Assembly: GCF_031455295.1 (NCBI RefSeq)
Contig: NZ_JAVDSL010000001.1
Span: 620,001-684,000, forward strand
Source of the DNA: Leifsonia sp. 1010
GTDB lineage: Bacteria; Actinomycetota; Actinomycetes; Actinomycetales; Microbacteriaceae
Reading direction: 5' to 3'
Length of the DNA: 64,000 bases
Shown: positions 32,465-42,141 of the stretch, one piece after another
Layout: each line of letters starts with the position of its first letter
Numbering within the stretch: the stretch's first letter is position 1
Program-made: the position numbers and the translations under genes
The notes under the pieces: generated by a model
Seen by the model: only the letters and a program-made list of their open reading frames with translations
Database searches by the model: none
What the model was told of the DNA's origin: nothing

Positions 32465-33507
32465 CCACGTCCACCCAGACCCCCGCCGTCTCGACGCCCG
32501 TCGCCGAGCCTCGCGCCCGGTTCCACTGGCCGGCCTGGGGCTGGTCGCTGATCGGCGTGCTCGCGGTCTGGCTGTGCATCGTCGCGGTCCGCCCCGCTCA
32601 GCCGTTCGATCCACTGGCCCAAGCGCTCTCGCTCGCCCCCTTCCTGGTGCTGGTCGCCCTCGGGCAGATGCTCGTGATCACGCTCGGCCCCGGCAACATC
32701 GACGTCTCCGTCGGCACCGTCGTCTCGATGGCGTCCTACGTCTCCGTCGGCGTCGGCGCGGCGGCCGGGCCGGTGCTCGGCGTCGCCGCCGGCGCCGGTG
32801 CAGGCCTCGCGGCCGGGTTGATCAGCGTGATCGCCATCCTCGTGCTGCGGGTTCCGCCGATCATCGCGACACTGGCGACCAGCCTGATCGTGCAGTCGAC
32901 GACGCTCCTGCTCGCCGACGCGAACCGCGCCTCGGCCTCCGCCGCCCTCCGCGGGTTCGTCAACGCGAAGGTCTTGGGCATCCCGGTCATCGCGCTGCTC
33001 GTCGCCGTCATCACGGTGGTCGTCGCGCTGACCCTGACGCGCACCCGGTTCGGTCTCTCGGTGCTCGCCGTCGGGCAGAGCCCGCGAGCCGCCGAGCGGG
33101 CGGGCGTCCGGGTGTGGCGCGTCACCGCCATCACCTACCTGGTGAGCGGCGGTCTCGCCGGCCTCGCCGGAGGACTGCTCGCCGCCTTCATCTCGCCGAG
33201 CACCGTTCTCGGCACCTCGTACATGCTCGACTCCGTCGCCGTCGTCGTGATCGGCGGGACGCTCATCTCGGGCGGCCGGGCCGTGCCCGTCGGCGCCTGG
33301 ACCGGTGCGCTGTTCTTCGTTCTGCTGTCCGGCCTCCTCAACCTCGTCGGGTGGAGCGTCGGCGCCCAGAACATCCTCAAAGGCGTGCTCGTCGTCGCCG
33401 TGGTGGTGGTCTCCGCCACCGCGACCGGCACGGGCCGCTCCAGCCTGGCGCGACTCCGCGCCTCCCTGACCATGACCCCCAAGAAGAAAAGGAACACCCA
33501 TGCCTGA
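32461..33507 (+). CDS. Sugar ABC transporter permease, RbsC-like (second)
   Basis: This 348-residue membrane protein overlaps the previous permease by 4 bp. It has [22 protein letters not shown] (family loop), [27 protein letters not shown], and [18 protein letters not shown]. The two permeases differ enough to be a heterodimer rather than a recent duplication. Its last 8 bp overlap the LsrF-like gene, showing one transcription unit with the catabolic genes. Confidence 0.92.
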   Translation: MTTSTQTPAVSTPVAEPRARFHWPAWGWSLIGVLAVWLCIVAVRPAQPFDPLAQALSLAPFLVLVALGQMLVITLGPGNIDVSVGTVVSMASYVSVGVGAAAGPVLGVAAGAGAGLAAGLISVIAILVLRVPPIIATLATSLIVQSTTLLLADANRASASAALRGFVNAKVLGIPVIALLVAVITVVVALTLTRTRFGLSVLAVGQSPRAAERAGVRVWRVTAITYLVSGGLAGLAGGLLAAFISPSTVLGTSYMLDSVAVVVIGGTLISGGRAVPVGAWTGALFFVLLSGLLNLVGWSVGAQNILKGVLVVAVVVVSATATGTGRSSLARLRASLTMTPKKKRNTHA

Positions 33508-34372
33508 CCTCGACGACCTCCGCGAAGGAACCGACTTCACCGGAGCCGTCGCCCCGACGGGCGACGCGGCCCTGAAGGGCACCGGCGGACTCGACTGGGG
33601 GATGCGCTCACGCCTCTCCCGCGTCTTCGATCCTGCCGACGGCAAGACGGTCATGCTCGCCTTCGACCACGGCTACTTCCAGGGACCGACCTCCGGGCTC
33701 GAGCGGCTGGACCGCTCCATCGTTCCGCTGATCCCCCAGGCGGACGCGCTGATGTGCACCCGCGGCGCCCTGCGCACCACCGTTCCGTCGAACGCCGGCA
33801 AGGGCGTCGTGCTGCGCGCCAGCGGCGGCCCCAGCGTGCTCGGCGACCTCAGCCAGGAGGACCTGGCCGTGAGCATCGACGACGCCGTTCGGCTCGACGC
33901 CGCCGCGCTTGCGGTGCAGGTCTTCGTCGGGGCGGAGAACGAGAGCCGGTCCGTGAAGAACCTGACCACGCTCGTCGATCAGGGACAGGCCGCCGGCATC
34001 CCGGTGCTCGCCGTCACCGCCGTCGGGCGCGACATGGTGCGCGACGCCCGCTACTTCCGACTCGCGACGCGCATCTCGGCCGAGCTGGGCGCCGCCTTCG
34101 TGAAAACGTACTACGTCGAGGACGGGTTCGAGACCGTCACCAGCGCCTGCCCGGTGCCGATCGTCATCGCCGGCGGCAAGAAGGTCGAGGAGAAGGAGGC
34201 GCTCCGCATCGCGTACCGCGCGATCCAGGAGGGCGCAGCCGGCGTCGACATGGGCCGCAACGTCTTCCAGTCCGAGCACCCCGCGGCGATGCTCGCGGCC
34301 GTCCGCGGCGTGGTTCACGACGGCCTCACGGCCGACGACGCCTTCGCTCTCTACGAGCAGCTCTCTCACTGA
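33500..34372 (+). CDS. LsrF-like class I aldolase/thiolase
   Basis: This 290-residue TIM-barrel protein matches E. coli LsrF almost segment by segment: [57 protein letters not shown], and [12 protein letters not shown]. The Schiff-base lysine of LsrF corresponds to Lys202 in [12 protein letters not shown]. LsrF removes an acetyl unit from 3-hydroxy-5-phosphonooxypentane-2,4-dione in AI-2 breakdown. Here it sits with an ABC transporter and an FGGY kinase, as in Lsr systems, but also with GlpD- and RhaD-like enzymes, and no lsrG or lsrR is present. It may act on a related phosphorylated diketone or ketose. Confidence 0.85.
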   Translation: MPDLDDLREGTDFTGAVAPTGDAALKGTGGLDWGMRSRLSRVFDPADGKTVMLAFDHGYFQGPTSGLERLDRSIVPLIPQADALMCTRGALRTTVPSNAGKGVVLRASGGPSVLGDLSQEDLAVSIDDAVRLDAAALAVQVFVGAENESRSVKNLTTLVDQGQAAGIPVLAVTAVGRDMVRDARYFRLATRISAELGAAFVKTYYVEDGFETVTSACPVPIVIAGGKKVEEKEALRIAYRAIQEGAAGVDMGRNVFQSEHPAAMLAAVRGVVHDGLTADDAFALYEQLSH

Positions 34373-34373
34373 C

Positions 34374-36038
34374 ATGGCCGCACTCACCACCTACACTCCC
34401 GAGATCCCGTCCGTCGACGTCGCCGTCATCGGCGCGGGCATCAACGGTCTGGCGGTCGCGCGGGAGGCCGCGGCCCGCGGTCTGACCGTCGCCCTCTTCG
34501 ACCAGGACGACCTCGCCGCCCGGACCTCCGCGATCTCGACCCGCCTCATCCACGGTGGACTGAAGTACCTGGAGCGGTTCGAGCTGAACCTCGTCTACGA
34601 GTCCATCCGCGAGCGCAACATCCTGCTCGCGAAGGCCCCGCACCTGGTGCACCCGTACCCGATGCTCATCCCGTTCTCGAAGCAGCAGAGCCGACCCGGC
34701 TGGCTGCTCGCCTGCGGCCTGATGCTGCACGACGTGCTGTCGCTGGGAAAGCCGCTCCCCCTCAACCGGGTCGTGTTCCGCAAGCGGCTGCAGCGCGACT
34801 GGCCGGCCCTCGCGGCCGCCGGTCTGCGATGGGGCGGCCTGTTCCACGACGCGAACGTCCCGGTCACCGAGCGCCTCGCCGTCGAGCTGGCGGTGGATGC
34901 GCAGCGTCACGGCGCGATCGTGTCCACCCACTCCCGCGTGGAGTCGCTGGTTCGTACCGGCGGCCGGATCACCGGCCTCCGCTACCGCGACCGCGAGACC
35001 GGCGAGACCCGGACGGTGCCAGCCAGGGTCACCGTCAACGCCGCAGGCCCCTGGGTCGACCGGGTGCTCGACCTCGCAGGAGCCCATGACCGGCGGATCG
35101 GCCCGACCAAGGGCAGCCACCTGATCGTGGACGACTTCCCCGGCGCGCCCGAGACCTGCATCTTCTTCGAGTCGCCCGCCGACGCCCGGCCGATGTTCGT
35201 GCTGCCGTGGGAGGACAAGTACATGATCGGCACGACCGACCTCCCGTACGACGGTTCGATCGACGACATCGCCATGGACGACGCCGAGACCGCGTACCTC
35301 CTCGGCGCCGTCAACGACCTCATCCCGCAGGCCGGGCTCACCCCGGAGGACGTGCTGTGGTCGTACTCCGGCGTCCGGCCGCTCCCGTACGTCGGCGAGC
35401 TGGACGACCCGTCGAAGGTGAGCCGCGACCACGAGATCGTCGTGCACACCGGCGCCGACGCCGGCCTCGTGACCATCATCGGAGGCAAGCTCACCACGCA
35501 CCGCGCGCTCGGCGAGCTCGTGGTCCGGAGGCTGGAGCGGGAGCTCGGACGACGGCCGGGGCCCTCCCCGACACGGGGTGCGCGGCTCCCCGGCGCGCCA
35601 GACGGCGACTGGCAGGAGTTCCGGGCGGACTACCTCCGCCGCAGCACCCTGCCCGCGCACACCGCCCAGCGCCTGGTGGAGACCTACGGCACGGTCGCGG
35701 CCGACATCGAGCGGCTGGCGGTCGGAACGCCGGCACTGGCTGAGATCGTCGACCCGGACACCGGCGCCATCGCCGCCGAGGCCGTGCATGCGGTGCGCGA
35801 GGAGGGCGCCCTCACCCTGGAGGACGTCGTCGTCCGGCGCATGGCCGTCGCCCTCAACCGGGACGTCGGCCTGGCCGCCGCCCCCGCCATCGCCGCTGTG
35901 CTCGTCGCCCACGCCGGCTGGAACGAAGCGCGGGCCGAGAGCGAACTTGACCACTACCGCGCGGCGATGCGACGCTTCAAACCGCGCGCCCTGACCGCCG
36001 AGCGCGAGGCCGGAACCATGCGAGGAAGCACGGAATGA
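34374..36038 (+). CDS. GlpD-like FAD-dependent polyol/glycerol-3-phosphate dehydrogenase
   Basis: This 554-residue protein begins 1 bp after the LsrF-like stop. It has the FAD loop VAVIGAGINGLAVAREAAARG, TRLIHGGLKYLE, GLFHDANVPVTERLAVEL, VNAAGPWVDRVL, and TKGSHLIVDDFP, then YMIGTTDLPYDG and VLWSYSGVRPL. These are the landmarks of GlpD and of EryB, which oxidises erythritol phosphate. Membrane-associated electron transfer to quinone is expected. In this operon it probably oxidises a sugar-alcohol phosphate produced by the kinase that follows. Plain glycerol-3-phosphate is the alternative substrate. Confidence 0.88.
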   Translation: MAALTTYTPEIPSVDVAVIGAGINGLAVAREAAARGLTVALFDQDDLAARTSAISTRLIHGGLKYLERFELNLVYESIRERNILLAKAPHLVHPYPMLIPFSKQQSRPGWLLACGLMLHDVLSLGKPLPLNRVVFRKRLQRDWPALAAAGLRWGGLFHDANVPVTERLAVELAVDAQRHGAIVSTHSRVESLVRTGGRITGLRYRDRETGETRTVPARVTVNAAGPWVDRVLDLAGAHDRRIGPTKGSHLIVDDFPGAPETCIFFESPADARPMFVLPWEDKYMIGTTDLPYDGSIDDIAMDDAETAYLLGAVNDLIPQAGLTPEDVLWSYSGVRPLPYVGELDDPSKVSRDHEIVVHTGADAGLVTIIGGKLTTHRALGELVVRRLERELGRRPGPSPTRGARLPGAPDGDWQEFRADYLRRSTLPAHTAQRLVETYGTVAADIERLAVGTPALAEIVDPDTGAIAAEAVHAVREEGALTLEDVVVRRMAVALNRDVGLAAAPAIAAVLVAHAGWNEARAESELDHYRAAMRRFKPRALTAEREAGTMRGSTE

Positions 36039-37528
36039 AGCACTGCCTGATCGGGATCGACGTCGGCCTCACCGCCGCCAAGGCCGCCGCCTTCGACGAG
36101 AGCGGGCGCGAACTGCGCACGGTCTCGGCGGCGAACCCGCGCGTCGCGGTCGCCGCCGACCGGCAGGAGATCGACATGACGGCCCTGTGGGAGGTCGTCG
36201 CCGGTGTGCTCACGGAGCTGACCGCCTGGCTGACGGCGGAAGGCTGGACCGTCCGCGGTATCGGCGCGACCGGGCACGGCAACGGGCTGTACCTCGTCGA
36301 CGACGGGCTGCGCCCCGTCCGGCCGGCCGTCGCCTCCACCGACAGCCGCAGCGAGCGCATCGTCGCGGCGCTCGATCCGGCGGAGGTCGAGCGGGTGCGC
36401 GGCGTCACCGGCTCCGTCCCGTGGGCCGGACAGCCCGCCGTGCTGCTGCGGTGGCTGCAGGACAACGAGCCCGAGACGCTCGACCGCGCCCGCTGGGCGC
36501 TCAGCTGCAAAGACTGGATCGTCGCGTGCCTCACCGCGACGGCCAGCGCCGACTTCTCGGACGCCTCCGCCTGCGGCCTGGTCGACCTCGCCGAGCGGAC
36601 CTACGAGCCGGCGGTGTTCGGCCTGCTCGGCCTCCCGCGCGAACTGATGTCCCTGCTGCCTCCGCTGTCCCGTTCCGACGAGGTCGTCGGGCGCGTCACC
36701 GGCCCGGCCGCATCCCTCACCGGGCTGCCCGAAGGCACCCCGGTCGTCGCCGGCTGCATGGACTGCATCGCCAGCCCGATCGGCGCCGGATCGACTGCAC
36801 CCGGCGACGTCACGGTGATCGTGGGAACCTGGGCGATCAACTCCGTGGTCGTTCCCGCCGACTCGGAGCCTCCGCGCGTGACTCTCAACGCCCTGCTGCC
36901 CGACCCGCGGTACATGCTCGCGCAGGAGGTCGCCCCCACCTCGGCCGCGAGCGTCGAGTGGTTCTCCTCACTCATGTCCTCCGTCGCGGTGGATGTGGTG
37001 AGCCCGCGCGATCTGCTGCACGCCGCCTCGACGGTTCCGGCCGGGGCGGAGGGACTGCTCTTCCTTCCCTTCGTGCACGGCGCCCCCGAGCACCTCGGCG
37101 CCTCCGGCACGCTGCTCGGCGTGAAGGACAAGCACGGCTACCGTGAGATCGCCCGTGCCGTCGCCGAGGGCATCACCCAGTATCACCGCGTCCAGCTCGA
37201 CAAGGTGCGGGTCAGCGGCGCGACCGTCTCGCCCGAACCGTGGACGCTCGCCGGCGGCGGCGCGAAGAACCCGTTCTGGGCGCAGATGTTCGCCGACATC
37301 ATCGATCACCCGGTGCGGCGTCAGCTCGGCACGGAGCTGGGTGCGCGCGGCGTCGCCTCCCTGGCCGCGGCGGCGGTCGGTGTCGACACCGCCTGCTGGC
37401 GCGTCGACCCGGACCCTGCACTCGTGGTCTCGCCCGGCGAGGACCGAGACCTCTACCGGGTGCAGGCCCAGCGCTTCGACCGCACGCTCGCCGTGATGGG
37501 CGACGTCTGGACGGAGGTGGCCCGGTGA
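36035..37528 (+). CDS. FGGY-family carbohydrate kinase
   Basis: This 497-residue kinase overlaps the dehydrogenase stop (ATGA). It has the N-terminal phosphate loop CLIGIDVGLTAAKAAAFDE, QEIDMTALW, ALSCKDWIVACLTAT, GLPEGTPVVAGCMDC, VIVGTWAIN, and the C-terminal FGGY nucleotide site WTLAGGGAKNPFWAQMFADI. The layout is closest to LyxK/EryA/LsrK-like members, where substrate cannot be assigned by motif. It should phosphorylate the imported compound, either polyol, ketose or AI-2-like. Confidence 0.9.
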   Translation: MKHCLIGIDVGLTAAKAAAFDESGRELRTVSAANPRVAVAADRQEIDMTALWEVVAGVLTELTAWLTAEGWTVRGIGATGHGNGLYLVDDGLRPVRPAVASTDSRSERIVAALDPAEVERVRGVTGSVPWAGQPAVLLRWLQDNEPETLDRARWALSCKDWIVACLTATASADFSDASACGLVDLAERTYEPAVFGLLGLPRELMSLLPPLSRSDEVVGRVTGPAASLTGLPEGTPVVAGCMDCIASPIGAGSTAPGDVTVIVGTWAINSVVVPADSEPPRVTLNALLPDPRYMLAQEVAPTSAASVEWFSSLMSSVAVDVVSPRDLLHAASTVPAGAEGLLFLPFVHGAPEHLGASGTLLGVKDKHGYREIARAVAEGITQYHRVQLDKVRVSGATVSPEPWTLAGGGAKNPFWAQMFADIIDHPVRRQLGTELGARGVASLAAAAVGVDTACWRVDPDPALVVSPGEDRDLYRVQAQRFDRTLAVMGDVWTEVAR

Positions 37529-39480
37529 CGTCTTTCCTGCATGGATTCACCGGCCTGGGCGCCGACGTGGATGCCGCTCTCGCCGATATCACGCGCGTGT
37601 CGCGAGCGCTCGGCGCCGACCCGTCCCTCGTGCTTCACGGGGGCGGGAACACCTCGATCAAGGCCGTCGGCCGCGACATCACGGGTGACGACGTGGAGCT
37701 CGTGCTCGTGAAGGGCAGCGGCTGGGACCTCGGCAGCATCCAACCGGCGGGATTCGCGCCGCTGCGGCGGGAGCGGCTGCGGCGCCTGCTCGCCCTCGAC
37801 GAGTTGAGCGACAGCCGGATGGTCAACGAGGTCCGGCAGGCGTCGCTCGACGCGTCCGCTCCGACCGCATCCATCGAGGCGCTGCTGCACGCCCACCTCC
37901 CTGCACGCGTCGTTCTGCACTCGCACGCCGACGCGGTCGTCGCCCTGACCGACCAGCCCGACGGCGTCCGCCACGCGGCGGAGGTGCTGGGTGACGGCGT
38001 CCACGTGATCCCCTATATGATGCCGGGGTTCCCGCTGGCGCGCGCGGTCGCCGAGGCTCCCCTGGACGGAGTGGATGCTCTCGTCCTCGCCAACCACGGG
38101 CTGTTCACCTTCGCCGACGATGCCGATGAGGCGCTCCGGCGGCACCGCGAGCTGGTGGACCGCGCGTCGGCCTCGTTCGGCGACCCCGCGTGGGGGGACG
38201 AGGGGCCCGCTGCGGAACGCAGGGGATCGGCTCGTGAGCTGGCGGAGCTGCGCCGCGACGTGTCGCGCACGGCCGGCCGCGCCCTGGTCGTGCGCCAGTC
38301 CGCGTCCTCGCGGGCGCGCGGCTACGCGCAGCGCGCGGACCTGGCGGAGGTGACCGGCCGCGGCACGGCGACCCCGGAGCACGTGATCCGCACCAAGCGC
38401 GTACCGCTCATCGGCCGGGATGTCGACGGCTACGCCTCCGCGTACCGCGCGTACGTCGACGCGCACCGGGACCGCGTGCCCGGCGGTCTGGAGCCGATCG
38501 ATCCGGCTCCCCGCGTCATCCTGGACCCCGAACTCGGCCTGCTGACTGCCGGCGCTTCGCGGGCCGCGGCCGACGCCGTTCACGACATCGCCCTGCACAC
38601 CATGGACATCGTCGAGGCGGCCGACCGCCAGGGCGGGTACCGCTCGCTCGACGAGGCACTCACCTTCGACATCGAGTACTGGGAGCTGGAGCAGGCACGC
38701 CTGCGCTCCGGCGCCTCCGTCCGGCCGCTGGACGGCGAGGTCGCCCTGGTAACGGGAGCGGCCTCGGGGATCGGCAAGGCCACGGCCGCCGCGCTGCTCG
38801 CTCAGGGCGCGTCCGTCGTGGGCGTCGACCTCAGCCCGGGCGTGATCGACGCCTTCTCGGGTCCCGCCTGGCGTGGGGTCGTCGGCGATGTTTCCGACGC
38901 CGCGGTGATCGACGACGCCATCGAGGCGGCTGCACGCGAGTTCGGAGGACTGGACATCCTGGTCGTCGCTGCCGGCATCTTCCCGTCGGCCGAACGTCTC
39001 TCGGAGTTCGGCGACGACGTCTGGGAGCGGTCGCTACGGGTCAACACGACGGCTGTCGCCCGCGCTTTGCGGGCCGCGCATCCCCTTCTCGCCCTCGCCC
39101 CCCGAGGCGGCCGCGTCGTGCTGGTCTCCACGAAGAACGTCGCAGCACCCGGACCCGGTGCCGCCGCCTATTCGGCGAGCAAGGCGGCCGCTGCGCAGCT
39201 GGCGCGCGTCGCCGCGCTGGAGTGGGCGGCCGACGGAATCCGCGTCAACCAGGTCGAGCCCGACGGCGTCTTCGACACCGCGATCTGGACACCGGAGCTG
39301 CTCGCCGACCGCGCGGCCCGCTACGGTCTGACCGTCGACGAGTACCGCACCCGCAACCTCCTCGGCGTCGAGGTCACGAGCGCGATCGTCGCGGAGGCGG
39401 TGCTCGCGTTCGTCGCCGGGCTCACAGCGACGACCGGAGCCCACCTCTCGGTCGACGGCGGCAACGACCGCGTCGTGTGA
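37525..39480 (+). CDS. Class II aldolase-short-chain dehydrogenase fusion (RhaEW-like)
   Basis: This 651-residue protein starts at GTG overlapping the kinase stop (GTGA). Residues about 1-410 are a class II aldolase/epimerase domain: LVLHGGGNTSIK, metal-binding RVVLHSHADAVV and VLANHGLFTF. Residues about 415-651 are an SDR: ALVTGAASGIGKATAAALL, VVAAGIFPS, and catalytic YSASKAA. The architecture matches bifunctional rhamnulose-1-phosphate aldolase/lactaldehyde dehydrogenases. No rhamnose isomerase or kinase of the usual type is nearby, so rhamnose is not established. It probably cleaves a ketose phosphate and converts the aldehyde product. Confidence 0.88.
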   Translation: MTSFLHGFTGLGADVDAALADITRVSRALGADPSLVLHGGGNTSIKAVGRDITGDDVELVLVKGSGWDLGSIQPAGFAPLRRERLRRLLALDELSDSRMVNEVRQASLDASAPTASIEALLHAHLPARVVLHSHADAVVALTDQPDGVRHAAEVLGDGVHVIPYMMPGFPLARAVAEAPLDGVDALVLANHGLFTFADDADEALRRHRELVDRASASFGDPAWGDEGPAAERRGSARELAELRRDVSRTAGRALVVRQSASSRARGYAQRADLAEVTGRGTATPEHVIRTKRVPLIGRDVDGYASAYRAYVDAHRDRVPGGLEPIDPAPRVILDPELGLLTAGASRAAADAVHDIALHTMDIVEAADRQGGYRSLDEALTFDIEYWELEQARLRSGASVRPLDGEVALVTGAASGIGKATAAALLAQGASVVGVDLSPGVIDAFSGPAWRGVVGDVSDAAVIDDAIEAAAREFGGLDILVVAAGIFPSAERLSEFGDDVWERSLRVNTTAVARALRAAHPLLALAPRGGRVVLVSTKNVAAPGPGAAAYSASKAAAAQLARVAALEWAADGIRVNQVEPDGVFDTAIWTPELLADRAARYGLTVDEYRTRNLLGVEVTSAIVAEAVLAFVAGLTATTGAHLSVDGGNDRVV

Positions 39481-39518
39481 ACAACGCCGGGCACTGCGGG
39501 CCCCACCGTGCTATAACT

Positions 39519-39538
39519 AACTAACTGATTAGTTAGTT
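39519..39538. promoter_or_regulatory. TetR operator: AACTAACT/AGTTAGTT palindrome
   Basis: Perfect 8-bp arms (39519-39526 and 39531-39538) around GATT lie 13 bp before the TetR start, preceded by another ACTA repeat. AT-rich TNACTNA-type dyads at this position are typical self-regulated TetR sites. Confidence 0.75.
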
Positions 39539-39551
39539 GCGGGAGGCGCCG

Positions 39552-40154
39552 ATGGATGGTTCCACGACGGTCCGACGGAGGGACGCGGCGGCTTCGACCG
39601 CCCGCCTGCTGGCCGCGGCCACCGAGGAGTTCGCCGCGCACGGGTACGAAGGGGCGCGCGTGGACCGGATCAGCGCATCCTCGGGCCTCAACCGCGCCCT
39701 GCTCTTCCAACGCTTCGGCGACAAGGACGGCCTGTACCGCGCCGTGCTCGCCCAGGTGGCCCAGGATGCGGCGGCGACCCGGTCCGCTATCGTCGCAGAC
39801 CGTACGGTGCCGGTCGACCGCGCACAGTTCGTGGGCATGGTCCGTGACCTCGTGCGGGAGACCGCACGCTTCCTGGTCGCTCATCCCGACGCTGCGCGCA
39901 TCCTCGCCTGGGAACGCGCGGCAGGGTGGGCCGCCTTCCGCGCGGCGCGGCCGGAGTCGGACGACCCGGCCGCCGAGCAGATCATGGAGTGGTTCCGCCA
40001 GGGAGCCGAGCGCGGGTGGCTCAGAGAAGGGCCGTCTCCGGATCGCCAGCTCGCCCTCGTCCTGGAGCTCGTCACGGCCGTGCTCACCGAGAGCCCGGAG
40101 TTCGTCGAGGGCGCCGTAACGGCGGCCCTGGTGCGCGAGGAGGAGACACGATGA
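39552..40154 (+). CDS. TetR-family regulator
   Basis: This 200-residue protein starts at ATG 39552 behind GGGAGG; a TTG five codons earlier is rejected because it enters the operator. The DNA-binding domain reads LLAAATEEFAAHGYEGARVDRISASSGLNRALLFQRFGDKDGLY. The C-terminal ligand domain is alpha-helical, with tryptophans in ILAWERAAGWAAF. It overlaps the methyltransferase start by 4 bp, so regulator and enzyme are made together. Ligand unknown. Confidence 0.9.
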   Translation: MDGSTTVRRRDAAASTARLLAAATEEFAAHGYEGARVDRISASSGLNRALLFQRFGDKDGLYRAVLAQVAQDAAATRSAIVADRTVPVDRAQFVGMVRDLVRETARFLVAHPDAARILAWERAAGWAAFRAARPESDDPAAEQIMEWFRQGAERGWLREGPSPDRQLALVLELVTAVLTESPEFVEGAVTAALVREEETR

Positions 40155-40993
40155 ACCGTCTGCACCTGCCCGCGGACCTCTCGCCGGTCGAGCGCTCGGC
40201 GCTGCTGCCCATCCTCGGACGCGCCCGCGACGCTTCGAGCGAGACGCCCATCCTCGCCGATGCGTGGTCCCAGGTCGTGGTCGACACGGTGGCCGTCGAC
40301 TGGGAGGGTCTCGGCCTGCCCCGGAAGGAGGCGTCGAACGTGGCTGCCCGCGGCCGGCTCATCGACGATGGATGCCGTGCGTTCCTGGCCGCCAACCCCG
40401 ACGGCGTGGTGCTCGATCTCGGGTCCGGGCTCGACGATCGTGGGCAGCGCGTGCAACCGCCCGCCGGCTCTAGCTGGTTCGATCTCGACCTTCCCGGGAT
40501 CCTGGCCTTTCGCCGCAGACTGCCGGAGCGTCCGCCTGTGCTCGCCGGCTACAGCGAACTCGAGGTGGATGCGACATCGCCCGATTGGATCGCCGCGGTT
40601 CCGGCCGATCGACCGCTGGCGATCCTGGCGGACGGCTTCTTCCCGTTCCTCTCCCCTGACGACTCCCGTGAGGTGGTCCACCGGTTGGTGGACCGCGCGC
40701 CCGCCGGAGTGCTGCTCATGAACGGCTACACGACGCTCGCGCGCTCACTCATGCCCCGTGTCAAGGCCATCCGCGACCTCGGCATCGACACGGCCGGCGG
40801 CACGGCGTTCGACGACCCTCATGAACCCGAGAGCTGGCATCCGCGACTGAAACTGGCGGAGCGGACGATGCTCAGCCGTTCGCCCTACGTCGACAGGATG
40901 CCCCGACGCGTCCAGACGGCGATCCGGGTCATGAACGCGTTCCCGCGGCTCGCCGAGCGCAGCGATCTGGGAGTCCTGCGGTTCACTTTCTGA
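40151..40993 (+). CDS. Class I SAM-dependent methyltransferase, LCMT/TcmP-like
   Basis: This 280-residue protein has the SAM-binding motif VVLDLGSGLDDRGQR and a following SWFDLDLPGILAFRRRL. Such residues mark the leucine carboxyl methyltransferase-related group of O-methyltransferases, which includes TcmP. It has ADGFFPFLSPDDSREVV where these enzymes have a GVLMYL-type motif. The small-molecule substrate is unknown. Tight coupling to a TetR regulator suggests a dedicated detoxification or modification unit. Confidence 0.82.
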   Translation: MNRLHLPADLSPVERSALLPILGRARDASSETPILADAWSQVVVDTVAVDWEGLGLPRKEASNVAARGRLIDDGCRAFLAANPDGVVLDLGSGLDDRGQRVQPPAGSSWFDLDLPGILAFRRRLPERPPVLAGYSELEVDATSPDWIAAVPADRPLAILADGFFPFLSPDDSREVVHRLVDRAPAGVLLMNGYTTLARSLMPRVKAIRDLGIDTAGGTAFDDPHEPESWHPRLKLAERTMLSRSPYVDRMPRRVQTAIRVMNAFPRLAERSDLGVLRFTF

Positions 40994-41124
40994 ATCACCG
41001 TCCGGTGGGTGCCGCATTCATCGACCGGCGGACTCAATCCGAGAAGATTCTCCTGTTGGATTCGCACAACGGATGCGGCCTACCATCGCGGTGACCACGC
41101 TTCAGCGGTGCGAAAGGAACGACA

Positions 41125-42135
41125 GTGCAGTTCAGATACCTGGGAAACTCCGGCTTCAAGATCTCCGAGATCACCTACGGGAACTGGTTGACCCACGGCT
41201 CGCAGGTCGAGAACGACACAGCCGCCGCCTGCGTGCGGGCCGCCCTCGACTCCGGGATCTCGACCTTCGACACGGCCGACGTCTACGCCAACACGATGGC
41301 CGAGACGGTCCTCGGCGAGGCGCTCAAGGGGGAGCGCCGTCAGTCGCTGGAGATCTTCACGAAGGTCTTCGGTCCGACCGGTCCCAAGGGCCACAACGAC
41401 GTCGGCCTCTCGCGCAAGCACATCCTCGAGTCGATCGACGGGTCTCTGCAGCGCCTCCAGACGGACTACGTCGACCTGTATCAGGCGCACCGCTACGACT
41501 TCGAGACGCCCCTCGAGGAGACGATGCAGGCGTTCGCGGACGTCGTCCGCGCCGGTAAGGCCCTCTACATCGGTGTCAGCGAGTGGACGGCCGACCAGTT
41601 GCGGGCCGGACACGCGCTGGCGAAGGAGTTGAACATCCAGCTGATCTCGAATCAGCCGGAGTACTCGGCCCTGTGGCGCGTCATCGAGGCTGAGGTCGTG
41701 CCGACGTCGAAGGAGCTCGGCATCTCGCAGGTCGTCTGGTCGCCCGTCGCGCAGGGCGTGCTGAGCGGCAAGTACCGCCCCGGTGCGCCGCTGCCCGAGG
41801 GCAGCCGAGCCACCGACGAGAAGGGCGGCGCCGGGGCGGTCAAGCGCTGGCTCACGGACGACGTGCTGACCCGGGTGCAGGAGCTCACGCCGATCGCGCA
41901 GGAGCTCGACCTCACGCCGGCGCAGCTCGCGGTCGCCTGGGTGCTGCAGAACGACAACGTGGCCACGGCGATCATCGGCGCCTCCCGCCCGGAGCAGGTC
42001 GTCGAGAACGTCAAGGCCTCCGGCGTGACCATCCCGGCGGAGCTGCTCGGCCGCATCGACGAGGTGCTCGGCGGTGCGGTCGAGCGCGACCCGTCGCACA
42101 CGGCCACGCGGTCGCCGAAGACCCGGGAGGCCTGA
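41125..42135 (+). CDS. Aldo/keto reductase, Kv-beta/YghZ-like
   Basis: This 336-residue protein starts at GTG behind AAAGGA. It opens FRYLGNSGFKISEITYGNW and has STFDTADVYANTMAE (Asp, Tyr), IFTKVFGPTGPKGHND (Lys) and DLYQAHRYD (His). ISNQPEYSALWR and SPVAQGVLSGKY are typical of the potassium-channel beta-subunit-like group, which reduces aldehydes with NADPH. It stands alone, with a terminator after it. A TTGGAT/TACCAT promoter with 19-bp spacer lies at 41056-41086 (weak). Confidence 0.92.
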   Translation: MQFRYLGNSGFKISEITYGNWLTHGSQVENDTAAACVRAALDSGISTFDTADVYANTMAETVLGEALKGERRQSLEIFTKVFGPTGPKGHNDVGLSRKHILESIDGSLQRLQTDYVDLYQAHRYDFETPLEETMQAFADVVRAGKALYIGVSEWTADQLRAGHALAKELNIQLISNQPEYSALWRVIEAEVVPTSKELGISQVVWSPVAQGVLSGKYRPGAPLPEGSRATDEKGGAGAVKRWLTDDVLTRVQELTPIAQELDLTPAQLAVAWVLQNDNVATAIIGASRPEQVVENVKASGVTIPAELLGRIDEVLGGAVERDPSHTATRSPKTREA

Positions 42136-42141
42136 GCCCGG

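Noticed and set aside
33500-34372. Calling the operon a standard AI-2 Lsr system
   Set aside because: No LsrG or LsrR is present and GlpD-like and RhaEW-like genes are cotranscribed; only partial similarity is justified.
37525-39480. Calling the operon a rhamnose pathway
   Set aside because: The aldolase-SDR fusion fits, but no rhamnose isomerase is present and the kinase and GlpD-like enzymes do not match.
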